64,000 nt of DNA from Mesobacillus maritimus (GTDB lineage: Bacteria > Bacillota > Bacilli > Bacillales > Cytobacillaceae): NCBI RefSeq assembly GCF_019749255.1, contig NZ_JACWFH010000005.1:62001-126000 (forward strand), in the 5' to 3' direction. The position numbers were made by a program, and so were the translations under genes. The notes beneath the pieces were generated by a model that saw nothing but the letters and a program-made list of their open reading frames with translations, did not search any database and was not told the DNA's origin. Each line of letters begins with the position of its first letter. The stretch's first letter is position 1. This document shows positions 43,297-52,545 of the stretch, piece after piece.

Positions 43297-43617
43297 ATGA
43301 TGACCGTTTTTGTTTATCAGACATTTGAAATAAAACAAGATAAATTTCAAGACGCAATGGAAAATTTAAAGGAAATACAAAAGTTTAGAAATGAGCATTT
43401 CGAACAAAAAGTAGAGATTTTATCCCCCATATCTGGACAGGATCATACATATGCTCTGTTGTCGACTTATGATGGACTAGCTGAGATGGAACTTCAGGAT
43501 AAAAAAATGTTTGATGACGAGGATTATCTAAAACTCATTGGTGACTTCTTCCTGAAAAATATTATCCAAGGAAGCATGCATACACAAATCTATCGGACAA
43601 CCACTACTAAAGGGTAG
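43297..43617 (+). CDS. small dimeric alpha-beta-barrel-like protein (NIPSNAP-like), unknown
   Basis: A 106-residue soluble protein (VFVYQTFEIKQDKFQDAMEN; HTYALLSTYDGLAEMELQ). The pattern of strands and helices resembles ferredoxin-like dimeric barrels such as NIPSNAP or ABM proteins. The match is weak. AGGGGTGCTA precedes ATGATG. A terminator follows that lies between this and the convergent LysE gene. Confidence 0.6.
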   Translation: MMTVFVYQTFEIKQDKFQDAMENLKEIQKFRNEHFEQKVEILSPISGQDHTYALLSTYDGLAEMELQDKKMFDDEDYLKLIGDFFLKNIIQGSMHTQIYRTTTTKG

Positions 43618-43661
43618 AGTACTTTTTGGTCACATTTGACTATGGGATAGAAATGTTCGAC

Positions 43662-43700
43662 AAGGGGCGCCTATAAAGAAACAGGCAGCCCCTTTTTATT
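43662..43700 (+). terminator. terminator of the NIPSNAP-like gene
   Basis: AAGGGGC pairs with GCCCCTT, with an inner CCT/AGG stem; TTTATTTG follows on the plus strand. Confidence 0.75.
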
Positions 43701-44316
43701 TGAATACACTCCCTATTTGTACCCCGATATATAGTGCCACGCCCCAAATCAATATGCCTGATACTTTATTGATGAATACTAATAAACGACCATTTGGGTC
43801 TAATCCCCCAATCACACGACCTATAATTGCAAGTCCAAGAAACCACAACCATGACACTACGATACAGGCTGTAGTAAATACCACTTTTGCACTCCCAGAA
43901 TAATAGAGGGAGTTCGTACCAATTACACCGATTGTGTCAAGAATTGCATGGGGATTTAGAAGTGACACCGAGATAGCAAATAATATCTGCTTTTTCGGTG
44001 ATAAAGCCACGTTGTCTCCGGTTATTGAAGCAGGTTTACTATTCCAAACAACCCAACCCATATACAGCAAAAATAGGAATCCAATTAAGAATAAGATTGT
44101 TTGGAAAACAGGGATGGCAAGTACCATAATGGAAACCCCCATTACGGCTAATAAAATGAGCAACGTATCACAAAATGAAGCCGTTATGATGACCGGTATC
44201 ACCTTTTTGAAAGATGGTTGTGAAGATCCTTGATTTAAAACAAAAATATTTTGTGCGCCAAGTGGAAGGATAAGTCCAAAAGCTAACAGTATTCCGTGGA
44301 CAAGTGCTCCAATCAT
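43696..44316 (-). CDS. LysE/ArgO family amino acid exporter
   Basis: A 206-residue LysE-type exporter with six membrane helices. ILPLGAQNIFVLNQG is the ArgO-like signature and SLLNPHAILDTIGVIG the second half motif. It probably exports basic amino acids. AAGGAAGGTGG lies upstream; the ATG at 44316 fits best, with GTG codons further up as alternatives. Confidence 0.85.
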   Translation of the reverse strand: MIGALVHGILLAFGLILPLGAQNIFVLNQGSSQPSFKKVIPVIITASFCDTLLILLAVMGVSIMVLAIPVFQTILFLIGFLFLLYMGWVVWNSKPASITGDNVALSPKKQILFAISVSLLNPHAILDTIGVIGTNSLYYSGSAKVVFTTACIVVSWLWFLGLAIIGRVIGGLDPNGRLLVFINKVSGILIWGVALYIGVQIGSVFK

Positions 44317-44494
44317 GATCACATCCACCTTCCTTGTTCATTGTATGGAATATCTTCTACTCAAATTTAATATAAACCAATGCAACAGACAATTCATTTC
44401 TACCAAGTAAAATGTCGAGAATAATAATGAAACTTTTTCCAGTCTATCTCGTACAGATTATAGGAAGTAGATTAAATAAAATGGGGATGATGAG

Positions 44495-45292
44495 ATGAAT
44501 AACCATGAAATTGATTATGAATTATTTGGAGATGATATGCAGTTTGTTCAGGTAGAGCTTGACCCTGGTGAAACAGTCATTGCTGAAGCAGGAAGCTTAA
44601 TGATGATGGATGACGGAATTGCCATGGAAACAGTATTTGGAGATGGTTCATCCAATAATCAGGGCGGTATAATGGGAAAACTATTAGGCGCTGGAAAACG
44701 TGTTCTGACAGGTGAAAGCCTGTTTATGACCACATTTACGAATGAACGTAGTGGGAAAAAGCGAGTTTCCTTTGCCTCCCCTTATCCAGGGAAAATTATT
44801 CCCTTAGACTTAAGTGAGTTTGGAGGCAAGGTCATTTGTCAAAAGGACGCATTTTTAGCTGCAGCAAAGGGCGTTACGGTTGGGATAGAATTTCAGCGTA
44901 AAATAGGCGCAGGCTTCTTTGGCGGAGAAGGATTCATTATGCAGAAACTAGAAGGCGATGGAATGGCTTTTGTGCATGCTGGAGGAACACTCTATAAGCG
45001 AACACTTGAGCCAGGTGAAGTGCTTCGTATTGATACGGGGTGCTTAGTTGCGATGACTCAAAATGTAGACTATAACATCGAAATGGTTCGTGGGGTCAAA
45101 ACCGCTTTATTTGGTGGTGAGGGTCTTTTCTTTGCTACACTTCGTGGTCCAGGAACTGTTTGGATCCAATCACTCCCATTCAGTAGACTTGCAAGTAGAG
45201 TATTTGCCGCTGCGCCTCATGCAGGAGGATCCTCAAAAGGAGAAGGAGGAATCGGCGGATTATTCGACCTTCTAGGCGGGGATAGGAATTAG
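44495..45292 (+). CDS. AIM24/TIGR00266 family protein
   Basis: A 265-residue protein of the TIGR00266 family, a beta-barrel fold related to tryptophan RNA-binding attenuator proteins. [20 protein letters not shown] and [18 protein letters not shown] are characteristic. The tail is Gly-rich. Function is unknown; other members are linked to membrane organisation. GGGGATGATGAG precedes the ATG. Confidence 0.88.
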   Translation: MNNHEIDYELFGDDMQFVQVELDPGETVIAEAGSLMMMDDGIAMETVFGDGSSNNQGGIMGKLLGAGKRVLTGESLFMTTFTNERSGKKRVSFASPYPGKIIPLDLSEFGGKVICQKDAFLAAAKGVTVGIEFQRKIGAGFFGGEGFIMQKLEGDGMAFVHAGGTLYKRTLEPGEVLRIDTGCLVAMTQNVDYNIEMVRGVKTALFGGEGLFFATLRGPGTVWIQSLPFSRLASRVFAAAPHAGGSSKGEGGIGGLFDLLGGDRN

Positions 45293-45327
45293 GACTAAGT
45301 GAAACTGCCTATTTGAGAGCTCATTTA

Positions 45328-45366
45328 AAAAGCCTCCAAAAACGATTTTTGGAGGCTTTTTTTGCA
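45328..45366. terminator. bidirectional terminator
   Basis: AAAAAGCCTCCAAAAA and TTTTTGGAGGCTTTTT form a perfect stem, shared by the convergent AIM24-like and ABC ATPase genes. Confidence 0.92.
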
Positions 45367-45367
45367 C

Positions 45368-46186
45368 TTATCTCTTTTCCGCGTAGGATTTAATTCGAAT
45401 CCACGGACGCTCGTTTTCCCATACCAAGGAGATGGGGACTCTGAATGTTTGTTCTAATAAAGATTCGTTTAACGTTGATGATTTTTTCCCACTAGCGACA
45501 ACCTCACCAGACCTAATCAACAAAGCATTGGTAATCGAAGGAACAATTTCTTCGATATGGTGGGTCACATATAAAAGAGTCGGTCCACCAGGAGTTGCAA
45601 GCATCTCTTCAATGGTTGAGAGTAGTTCTTCCTTTGAATAAATATCAAGCCCGTTACAAGGCTCATCCAATATTAAGAGCTTTGGAGAGGACATTAAGGC
45701 ACGTGCAATCATCGCTTTTCTCCTTTCACCTTGGGATAAAGAAGAGATTAATTGATTTGCTAGATGCCTAATTCTAAATCGTTGAAGGAACTCTGTGGCT
45801 TTTTCTATATCCTGTTCCGTAATGTCTTCATATAATCCAATTGAGGCAAATTTTCCACTTAGTACCACTTCCAGTGTCGTATCACTTGGACGGGATTGAT
45901 ATTGGTCATCTAATGAAGAACTCACCCAACCAATGGATTTTCTCAATTCAGGTATATTTGTTTTTCCAAAAAGATTCCCTAATACTGAAATTTCTCCACC
46001 ATTTGGCCATTGATATCCAGTAATCATCTTTAATATAGACGTTTTGCCGGAGCCGTTTAACCCGAGCAACGCCCAGTGTTCCCCACTCTGCACATTCCAT
46101 GAAACGTTTCTTAAAATATCTTTGCCATTTCGATGCCAGACAATGTTTTGAAGCGAGATGACATCGCCCTTACTAGTGTTACTCAT
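45368..46186 (-). CDS. ylmA: orphan ABC ATPase, YlmA-like
   Basis: A 272-residue ABC ATPase. Walker A is GLNGSGKTS (about residues 43-51), signature SLSQGERRK, Walker B LLILDEPCNGLD, and H-loop VTHH. No permease lies nearby. Similar proteins (YlmA, ModF-like) are soluble ABC proteins of unknown function. AATTGGGGGGAAT-type ribosome site is present before the ATG. Confidence 0.82.
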   Translation of the reverse strand: MSNTSKGDVISLQNIVWHRNGKDILRNVSWNVQSGEHWALLGLNGSGKTSILKMITGYQWPNGGEISVLGNLFGKTNIPELRKSIGWVSSSLDDQYQSRPSDTTLEVVLSGKFASIGLYEDITEQDIEKATEFLQRFRIRHLANQLISSLSQGERRKAMIARALMSSPKLLILDEPCNGLDIYSKEELLSTIEEMLATPGGPTLLYVTHHIEEIVPSITNALLIRSGEVVASGKKSSTLNESLLEQTFRVPISLVWENERPWIRIKSYAEKR

Positions 46187-46261
46187 TTGTAATTCCCCCC
46201 ATCAGGCCAACAAAATAGTATGTATTTTCAGTATATTCTAACATAAAGAAGGAGAAAAAGT

Positions 46262-46316
46262 AAAAGACGGTGGTTTGGCCAAAAAACATATTTTCAGCAC
46301 AATAGACCACCATCCC
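46262..46316 (-). terminator. terminator of the tct/carbonic-anhydrase-like operon
   Basis: GGTGGT pairs with ACCACC over a long loop; GTCTTTTACTTTTTC follows on the minus strand. Confidence 0.6.
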
Positions 46317-46355
46317 TATTAATCACTTTTAAAGCCAGGTAAATAAAATTGAAAC

Positions 46356-46880
46356 CTATTCTTTTGCAACAATTCCGGCATCTCTAAATCTTCTTCCATT
46401 TCTTTGATAGTGGTTAGCTCCTTCAAGAATCCTTTGTTTTAAGCGATCATTTATCTGTTTTAATGGTTTGGCTGGTACTCCTGCTGCCAACATTCCTTCC
46501 TCAATGACCTTATTTTCACCGACGACAGCACCTGCAGCAACAACTGCACCTTTTTTAATATGTGCTCCATTAAGGATAATTGCCCCCATTCCAATGAGCG
46601 CACCTTCCTCAATGGTACAGCCGTGAATAATACAGTTATGACCTATGGTTACATTTTTTCCAATATGCACTGGAAAGCCCTCATCCACATGGATGGTTGT
46701 TCCTTCTTGTACATTGCTCCCGCTTTCAATTGTAATTGAATCATTTTCCGCACGTAGAACAGCATTAAACCAAATGGATACATCCTCCTTTAAAGTAATA
46801 TCTCCAATTAAATAGGTCCCTGGAGCTAAGTATACGGATTCATCCACATTCGGCCTCATTCCGTCTAATTCATACATCAT
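46356..46880 (-). CDS. gamma-carbonic-anhydrase-fold hexapeptide protein (PaaY/YtoA-like)
   Basis: A 174-residue left-handed beta-helix protein. The three metal-binding His are seen in TTIHVDEG, TIGHNC and CIIHG. PaaY-like relatives are carbonic anhydrases or thioesterases linked to CoA-dependent acid catabolism, which suits its place 23 bp after tctA. GGGAGGTACTTATT precedes the ATG. The last gene of the tct operon. Confidence 0.85.
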   Translation of the reverse strand: MMYELDGMRPNVDESVYLAPGTYLIGDITLKEDVSIWFNAVLRAENDSITIESGSNVQEGTTIHVDEGFPVHIGKNVTIGHNCIIHGCTIEEGALIGMGAIILNGAHIKKGAVVAAGAVVGENKVIEEGMLAAGVPAKPLKQINDRLKQRILEGANHYQRNGRRFRDAGIVAKE

Positions 46881-46903
46881 AATAAGTACCTCCCTAAATC
46901 GTG

Positions 46904-48415
46904 TTACGATGCGATTGTATTTTTATCGCCTCTAAGTTTCGCTTTTCGGTGATTGATCCATTTTTTAAATAATGGGTAAACAACACTAATTAATGCGAGT
47001 ATCAATAAAACCAAGCTAATTGGTCTAGTAAAGAAGATAGTAAAATCATTGTTAAACATTTGCATCGCTCTTCTAAATTGGTCCTCAGCAATTGGTCCAA
47101 GAACAACGCCCAAAACAATTGGAGCAAGTGGGAATTTTGCATTTTCTAGGAAATAGCCGATTACGCCGAATAATAACATGACCCCAACATCAAATATCGA
47201 ATTTCTAACAGCAAAGGTTCCAATGATACAAAATAGAACAATTAGCGGTCCAATAACGGAGTAAGGAACTCGTAATATTTTAGAGAATACGGAGATAAAC
47301 GGCTTTGCGATTAATAAGATCAACAAATTGGCAAATAATAGTCCAATTAAGATGGTGTAAACTAAAGAGCCTTGTGTTTGAAACATTAGTGGACCTGGCT
47401 GAATTCCATGAAGAATAAATGCTCCCAGTAAAATGGCTGTCGTAGCACTCCCTGGGATCCCTAAAGAGAGCAAAGGGACCATAGCTCCCATTGCAGCGGC
47501 GTTATTCGCCGATTCTGGAGCGGCAACACCTTCTGGAATCCCTGTTCCGAATTCTTCAGGCTTTTTTGACCAACGTGCTGCTTCACTGTAGCTTAACATT
47601 GCTGCGGTTGTTGCACCGATTCCAGGCAATATCCCAATGAAAATCCCCAATAGGGAGGATCTTCCAATTACATTCGAAATTCTCTTCATCAACCCCCAAC
47701 TAGGAAGCTCTGTCCTAACCTTCTGCTTCGAAGTTTGCCTTGGTCTTTTTTGAACTTGGCGAAGAACTTCTGATATAGCAAATAAACCAATCAATACTGG
47801 AATAAAGTCAATTCCAGACATTAATTGACCAGACCCGAATGTGAAGCGGGGAGTCCCTGTCATGGAATCAAGGCCAATAGTTGCAATAAATAAACCAAAT
47901 GCAACCCCAATAAATCCTTTAACTAGATTTCCTGCACTTAAAGAAGCAACCACTGTTAAGCCCATTAACGCTAGGGCAAAGTATTCTGGTGCAGCAAAGC
48001 TTAAAGCAAATGTTGCCAATAAAGGTGTTAAGAAGATTAAGACGATTGTTCCTATTACCCCACCTGTAGCTGAACTAAAGATAGAGACACCTAGCGCTTT
48101 GCCACCTTCGCCTTTTTGTGCCATTGGGTAGCCATCAAAAACAGTCGCCACCGCCTCAGGTGTTCCAGGTGTACGGAAAAGAATCGCGCTTATACTTCCA
48201 GAGAATACAGAAGTGGCATATATGGATGTTAATAGCAGGAAAGCAGCGGTTGGGTCCATTGCATAACTGACAGGCAGAAGAATGATGACCAGCATTGTAC
48301 CGCTAATTCCAGGAATCCCTCCGCCGATAAAGCCCAAGAGAATTCCTGCTATTAAAATCAGAAGATTGAACGGGTCGAGTAAATTCCCTAGTCCTCCTAA
48401 CAGACCATCAATCAT
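46904..48415 (-). CDS. tctA: tripartite tricarboxylate transporter, large membrane subunit TctA
   Basis: A 503-residue membrane protein with about 11-12 helices. GFIGGGIPGISGTMLVIILLP and SIFSGSISAILFRTPGTPEA are TctA signatures, repeated in the second half (PGIGATTAAMLSY, GIPGSATTAILLG). It is the permease of the TctCBA uptake system for tri- or dicarboxylates, driven by ion gradients. GAGGTG lies before the ATG at 48415; the frame runs three codons up to a GTG. Confidence 0.93.
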   Translation of the reverse strand: MIDGLLGGLGNLLDPFNLLILIAGILLGFIGGGIPGISGTMLVIILLPVSYAMDPTAAFLLLTSIYATSVFSGSISAILFRTPGTPEAVATVFDGYPMAQKGEGGKALGVSIFSSATGGVIGTIVLIFLTPLLATFALSFAAPEYFALALMGLTVVASLSAGNLVKGFIGVAFGLFIATIGLDSMTGTPRFTFGSGQLMSGIDFIPVLIGLFAISEVLRQVQKRPRQTSKQKVRTELPSWGLMKRISNVIGRSSLLGIFIGILPGIGATTAAMLSYSEAARWSKKPEEFGTGIPEGVAAPESANNAAAMGAMVPLLSLGIPGSATTAILLGAFILHGIQPGPLMFQTQGSLVYTILIGLLFANLLILLIAKPFISVFSKILRVPYSVIGPLIVLFCIIGTFAVRNSIFDVGVMLLFGVIGYFLENAKFPLAPIVLGVVLGPIAEDQFRRAMQMFNNDFTIFFTRPISLVLLILALISVVYPLFKKWINHRKAKLRGDKNTIAS

Positions 48416-48450
48416 TGAGTTCACCTCGTTTTAATTAGTAGTAAAAATGA

Positions 48451-48957
48451 TTAATAGAACAGTAAACTAAATGTACTAAAAATACCTACTCCTCTTGGAA
48501 AGGGTGTATTGAGTAATATTGGAAAAAGAACAACCGCACCAGCAGTAGCGAACAACCCAGTTAGAAGACCGCGTGTCCAATTCTTAATCCCAAAGATAAG
48601 GGACAAAACAAAAATAAAGACCACAGTATCAATAATGAACCCTATATATTCCAACAAAAGGGTGTATCCAATCAGTGCACCTAATAAATAGAAAAACTTT
48701 TTAGGGTATACTAATTTTTCCTCTTCGTTTGCTAAATCTTCAGCCTCTTCGTTTGCTGTTTTTACCTGATTCCCCTTTTTTGAAAAAGTTTTTATGAATA
48801 ATACAATTGACAATACCAGCATGATAATCATTAACCCAGCTGGCCATGAACCTGGTGCAATTAAATCGCCCGCTCGATTTTCGATTTGAAAGGACATCAC
48901 CAGAAAAAACAGCGAAAAGGCTATCATGACAATAGATATATATCGTTCTAGTAACAT
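48451..48957 (-). CDS. tctB: tripartite tricarboxylate transporter, small membrane subunit TctB
   Basis: A 168-residue protein with four membrane helices and a central Glu/Lys-rich cytoplasmic linker. LIAPGSWPAGLMIIMLVLS and LLNTPFPRGVG are family features. It partners TctA. GGAGTGGAGGAAAGAC precedes the ATG. It lies between tctC and tctA. Confidence 0.88.
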   Translation of the reverse strand: MLLERYISIVMIAFSLFFLVMSFQIENRAGDLIAPGSWPAGLMIIMLVLSIVLFIKTFSKKGNQVKTANEEAEDLANEEEKLVYPKKFFYLLGALIGYTLLLEYIGFIIDTVVFIFVLSLIFGIKNWTRGLLTGLFATAGAVVLFPILLNTPFPRGVGIFSTFSLLFY

Positions 48958-48986
48958 GTCTTTCCTCCACTCCTAATGGAATATAG

Positions 48987-49009
48987 AAAGGCAGGAAGAC
49001 CTGCCTTTC
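48987..49009 (-). repeat. stable hairpin between tctC and tctB
   Basis: AAAGGCAGG-TCTT-CCTGCCTTT is a perfect 9-bp stem in the mRNA. No T run follows, so it is likely an RNA-stabilising or processing hairpin that keeps the binding protein in excess over membrane subunits. Confidence 0.7.
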
Positions 49010-49021
49010 CACTTACATTGC

Positions 49022-50017
49022 TTAGTTTGCTTCTAAAATCTTTTTATACGTTTCTATTAATTTTTCTAGTTCCGCATCGTACTCCTCAGAACCTAACCAG
49101 CCATCACGAAGGTGTAGGTAGCTTGCTTTTTCATATTCTTTATAATCAGGACGATCCTTCGCTTCTTCCAAAGCTTTTTCTAAAGCTTCTACAATTTCAG
49201 GTGGTGTATCCTTATGAACCATAAATCCTCGACCTTGTCCATCAGTTACATCAATACCTAGGTCCGTTGAAATGGGAACATCTTCAAAGCCTTCCATCTT
49301 GGTATCCGTGAAGGCAATCAACATCTTAATAGAACCTTCTTGTAATTGGGCCACTGATGGTCCTGGCTCCTCTGCAATCACATCAATATGACCACCGAGT
49401 AATGCTGCTGTCATTTCTCCAGATCCATCAAAAGACACATAGTTAAAATCTGTTCCGGTTGCCGCCTCAAACTGAGCCAGTACAAGCTCATCAAATCCTT
49501 TTGCACCCGTTCCACCGACTGAGATTTCGCCTGGTTTTTCCTTCGCTTGGGCAATAAGGTCATCGATATCTTTAAATTTGCCATCACTCTTTACTTGAAG
49601 TGTCATCGTATCATTTTGTACGCGGCCAATTGACTTAAATACGCTCATATCGTTTGGTTCTGCTCCAGATGCAATATTAACTGGATGATTGGAAGTCATA
49701 GACCAAATCGTATATCCATCCGCCGGCTTTCTTGCTACATAATCAGCAGAAGGAATCCCAGCAGCACCTGGCATATTGACAACATTTATATTTACACCAA
49801 GAATATCCTGCAATTCCTTTGTAACGGCACGGGCGAAATTGTCACTACCTCCACCTGCTCCAAAACCAACGACTACTTCAATTTGTCTCTCAGGATAATT
49901 ACTATCCTTTCCGCCTTCCCCTTCAGAAGAAGAACCCGTCTCGTTTGAGTTACACGCCGTTAGCAACATAGCAAATGCAAGTAGAAAAATTAGAAATGAT
50001 AACCTTTTTATCCTCAT
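49022..50017 (-). CDS. tctC: tripartite tricarboxylate transporter substrate-binding lipoprotein TctC
   Basis: A 331-residue solute-binding lipoprotein. The signal peptide ends at the lipobox LLTAC (about residues 18-22). YPERQIEVVVGFGAGGGSDNF is the start of the Bug/TctC fold. It captures a carboxylate outside the membrane for TctAB. A near-consensus sigma-54 promoter lies 170 bp upstream, with an activator dyad further up. The leader of about 160 nt is unusually long. Confidence 0.92.
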   Translation of the reverse strand: MRIKRLSFLIFLLAFAMLLTACNSNETGSSSEGEGGKDSNYPERQIEVVVGFGAGGGSDNFARAVTKELQDILGVNINVVNMPGAAGIPSADYVARKPADGYTIWSMTSNHPVNIASGAEPNDMSVFKSIGRVQNDTMTLQVKSDGKFKDIDDLIAQAKEKPGEISVGGTGAKGFDELVLAQFEAATGTDFNYVSFDGSGEMTAALLGGHIDVIAEEPGPSVAQLQEGSIKMLIAFTDTKMEGFEDVPISTDLGIDVTDGQGRGFMVHKDTPPEIVEALEKALEEAKDRPDYKEYEKASYLHLRDGWLGSEEYDAELEKLIETYKKILEAN

Positions 50018-50187
50018 AATTTACCCCCATTTTTATTAATCTCTTCACTTACGTTTCCTTTCACGATTACCAGAGATTACTCTTTTTACAATTAGAGAAA
50101 GCGGTGTCATTTTCACCTATTAAAATCGTTTAGGTCACCTCCACAAGGATCTCTTTTTTAAATTTTGATAATTTTCTAATTATTAAG

Positions 50188-50206
50188 TATGCAATTATTG
50201 TGCCAA
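50188..50206 (-). promoter_or_regulatory. sigma-54 (-24/-12) promoter of tctCBA
   Basis: TTGGCACAATAATTGCATA on the minus strand matches TGGCAC-N5-TTGCA exactly. The invariant GG and GC are 10 bp apart. Confidence 0.85.
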
Positions 50207-50289
50207 CCGTAAAAACCTTCAATTATGGATACATACACGAGATCGTTATTATTTTTGTTCCAATGTGAATCAGACAACATTCTGATGCT

Positions 50290-50306
50290 TGTTTCAAAAA
50301 GAAACA
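50290..50306. promoter_or_regulatory. upstream activator dyad of the tctC promoter
   Basis: TGTTTC-AAAAA-GAAACA, a perfect 6-5-6 dyad, about 90 bp upstream of the -24 box. The same dyad occurs before the second sigma-54 promoter, so it is the likely site of the PrpR-like activator. Confidence 0.7.
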
Positions 50307-50321
50307 ACCTATCTTTTGAAA

Positions 50322-51116
50322 CTATGAAAATTTAAAGTTTGGCTTTCTTTTATCGAGAAATGCATTAACCCCTTCACGATAATCTTCTGAAACAAACGAT
50401 TCTAAAACAAGTTCAGCTATCTCTTCAGAATCTGATACATCGCCATTAAGAACCCGATTTATAATGGTTTTAGAACCTCTAACAGACATTTGCGCATTTC
50501 TACAGATAAGGTGGGCAAATTCGTATGTTTGTTTTACTAGTTCTGATTTTTCTATGATTCGATTAATCAGCCCCATTTGAAGCGCTTCTTCAGCATCGAT
50601 GATTCTCCCTGTAAATAAGATATCCTTTGCGTTTGATGGCCCAACTAAATCGACGAGATTTTTTGTACCTGGTGTATTGTAAATTAACCCTAATTTTGCC
50701 GGAGTGATTCCAAAACGACCAGATTCGTCTGAGAAACGAAAATCACAAGCAACAGATATTTCACATCCCCCACCTACACAAAATCCAGAAATCATGGCGA
50801 TACTTGGTTTAGCACTTTTCGCAATTTTTTCTTCGAGAATCATGGTTGCATCGTTGTATTTTTCTGCACCCTCTGCTGTGTAACGGACTGTTTTAAACTC
50901 ACCAATATCCGCACCTGCCGAAAATGCAACTTCGGTTGTACTACGAAAAACCATAACCTTTACATCCTTATTATCATTACATTGGTCTACTAATTGAGCT
51001 AGGTCTATCCACATATCATAGGTCAATGCATTTCTTTTTTCTGGACGGTTAATGTAGATGGTCCCAACACCATTTTCCACCTGCAAATATACTTTCTTTT
51101 GATCCGTTTTACTCAC
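50322..51116 (-). CDS. enoyl-CoA hydratase/isomerase family protein with atypical active site
   Basis: A 264-residue crotonase-fold protein. The oxyanion hole is formed by FSAGADIGEF (about residues 61-70) and GFCVGGGCE (about 108-116). In classical hydratases two Glu act as acid and base; here FGITPAKLGLIY has Ala where PE is usual, and the second position looks like Asp (NAKDILFTG). It may therefore be a decarboxylase, isomerase or lyase. It starts 20 bp after caiB (GTG after GGGAGG) and shares its operon. Confidence 0.85.
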   Translation of the reverse strand: MSKTDQKKVYLQVENGVGTIYINRPEKRNALTYDMWIDLAQLVDQCNDNKDVKVMVFRSTTEVAFSAGADIGEFKTVRYTAEGAEKYNDATMILEEKIAKSAKPSIAMISGFCVGGGCEISVACDFRFSDESGRFGITPAKLGLIYNTPGTKNLVDLVGPSNAKDILFTGRIIDAEEALQMGLINRIIEKSELVKQTYEFAHLICRNAQMSVRGSKTIINRVLNGDVSDSEEIAELVLESFVSEDYREGVNAFLDKRKPNFKFS

Positions 51117-51136
51117 GAGGTCCAGCCTCCCACATT

Positions 51137-52348
51137 TTATTTTTGAACGGTTTGCGAGTATTGTTTTACTACCCCTTGTTCGATTAGCCTTTGGATTTGT
51201 TCTGAAGAGTACCCTAACCCTTGAAGCACGGTTTCACTGTGTTGTCCAAGGAGCGGTGCCGGAGTGTGTATCTCCACTTCTGTTTCTGAAAATTTTGTAG
51301 GGGAACCAATTACCTTCATTCTCCCGATAACAGGGTGTTCTAACTCTTTAATCATGTCCCTTGCTAGATAATGTTCATTATTTAGCGCTTCCCCAAAGTT
51401 ATTGATTGGGCCAGCGGGAACCCCTGCCTGTTCGCATTTCTCAATCCAGTAAGAAGTATCTTTCTGCATGGTAATTTCCTCAATTTCACGCTCTAATTCT
51501 TCAACATGGTCATGACGTAGGGAATTGGATAAATATCGCTCATCTTTCACCCATTCAGGCTTTCCGAGCACATGATTACATAGCTTCTCCCAAGTACGCT
51601 GGTTTGCACACCCAATCATCATATAAGAATCCTTCGCTTTAATTGCTTGATATGGTGCGGAAACACGGTGTCGATGACCTGTAGGTTGCGGGATTGTTTG
51701 ATTGGAAAAATACGCTGCCGCTTCCCATGTGAACCATGGTAAACCTGTTTCAGCTAATGAAATATCAACCATTTGGCCTTTTCCAGTTTTCAATTTATGG
51801 ATATAGGCAGCCAAAATCGTATAAACGGCAGTGATTCCTGCACCAATATCATAAACGGCAATTCCCGACTTCAAAGGGCGCCCCCCTGGCTCCCCCGTCA
51901 TACTCATTAGTCCTGTCAAGCCTTGGGCAACGAGGTCAAAACCACCTTTGTGAGAGTATGGTCCAGTTTGACCATAACCAGAGATAGAACAATAGATAAT
52001 CCCACTATTTAGTTCTTTTACCCTTTCATAATCAATTCCTAAGGATTTCGTTACCCCTGGTCGATAGTTTTCAACAAAGACATCCGCTTCTTTTATCAAC
52101 TCATAAAAAACTTCTTTTCCTTCTTCCGATTTTAGGTCCAGGGCAATACTTTTCTTATTACGATTGATTTGGTAAAAACAAGTTGATTCTCCATTGACAA
52201 ATGGCCCCATCTGACGGGAATCATCTCCACCTTGGATTTTTTCAATTTTTGTCACCTCAGCTCCCAAATCTGCAAGAACCATCGTACAATATGGACCTGC
52301 CATGATTTGAGATGCATCCAATATTTTTGCTCCTCTTAGAGGACCCAA
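51137..52348 (-). CDS. CaiB/BaiF family (class III) CoA-transferase
   Basis: A 403-residue class III CoA-transferase. GAKILDASQIMAGPYCTMVLAD at the start is split by the family motif around the Rossmann-like entry, and VFVENYRPG, YCSISGYGQTGP and the catalytic Asp region (KGGFDLVAQG) follow. It moves CoA between carboxylic acids, so it could activate the acid taken up by Tct. The start is TTG after AGGAGG. A sigma-A promoter with a GntR palindrome lies upstream. Confidence 0.88.
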   Translation of the reverse strand: MGPLRGAKILDASQIMAGPYCTMVLADLGAEVTKIEKIQGGDDSRQMGPFVNGESTCFYQINRNKKSIALDLKSEEGKEVFYELIKEADVFVENYRPGVTKSLGIDYERVKELNSGIIYCSISGYGQTGPYSHKGGFDLVAQGLTGLMSMTGEPGGRPLKSGIAVYDIGAGITAVYTILAAYIHKLKTGKGQMVDISLAETGLPWFTWEAAAYFSNQTIPQPTGHRHRVSAPYQAIKAKDSYMMIGCANQRTWEKLCNHVLGKPEWVKDERYLSNSLRHDHVEELEREIEEITMQKDTSYWIEKCEQAGVPAGPINNFGEALNNEHYLARDMIKELEHPVIGRMKVIGSPTKFSETEVEIHTPAPLLGQHSETVLQGLGYSSEQIQRLIEQGVVKQYSQTVQK

Positions 52349-52411
52349 TAAAAAAACCTCCTTCTTTCTTTCTCATTTTATATTTTTATCCTTCATTGCT
52401 TCACCTATATA

Positions 52412-52467
52412 TGTATACTGTATACAGGATACAACTTCATTGTAATGGGCATATTTTTGAAAGTCAA
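52412..52467 (-). promoter_or_regulatory. caiB promoter with GntR operator
   Basis: TTGACT (52462-52467) and TACAAT (52439-52444), 17 bp apart. Downstream, TGTATACTGTATACA (52412-52426) is a perfect 15-bp palindrome covering the start of the transcript. The same palindrome lies before the GntR gene. Confidence 0.8.
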
Positions 52468-52503
52468 TTGAATTTTCTAAAAATTAAATTTATTGTTCTG
52501 GTA

Positions 52504-52544
52504 CAAAAAAAAAGCAAACATCTCACAAGGAAATGTTTGCTCTC
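52504..52544 (-). terminator. terminator of the FCD-GntR gene
   Basis: AGCAAACAT pairs with ATGTTTGCT, followed by T9 on the minus strand. Confidence 0.88.
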
Positions 52545-52545
52545 T

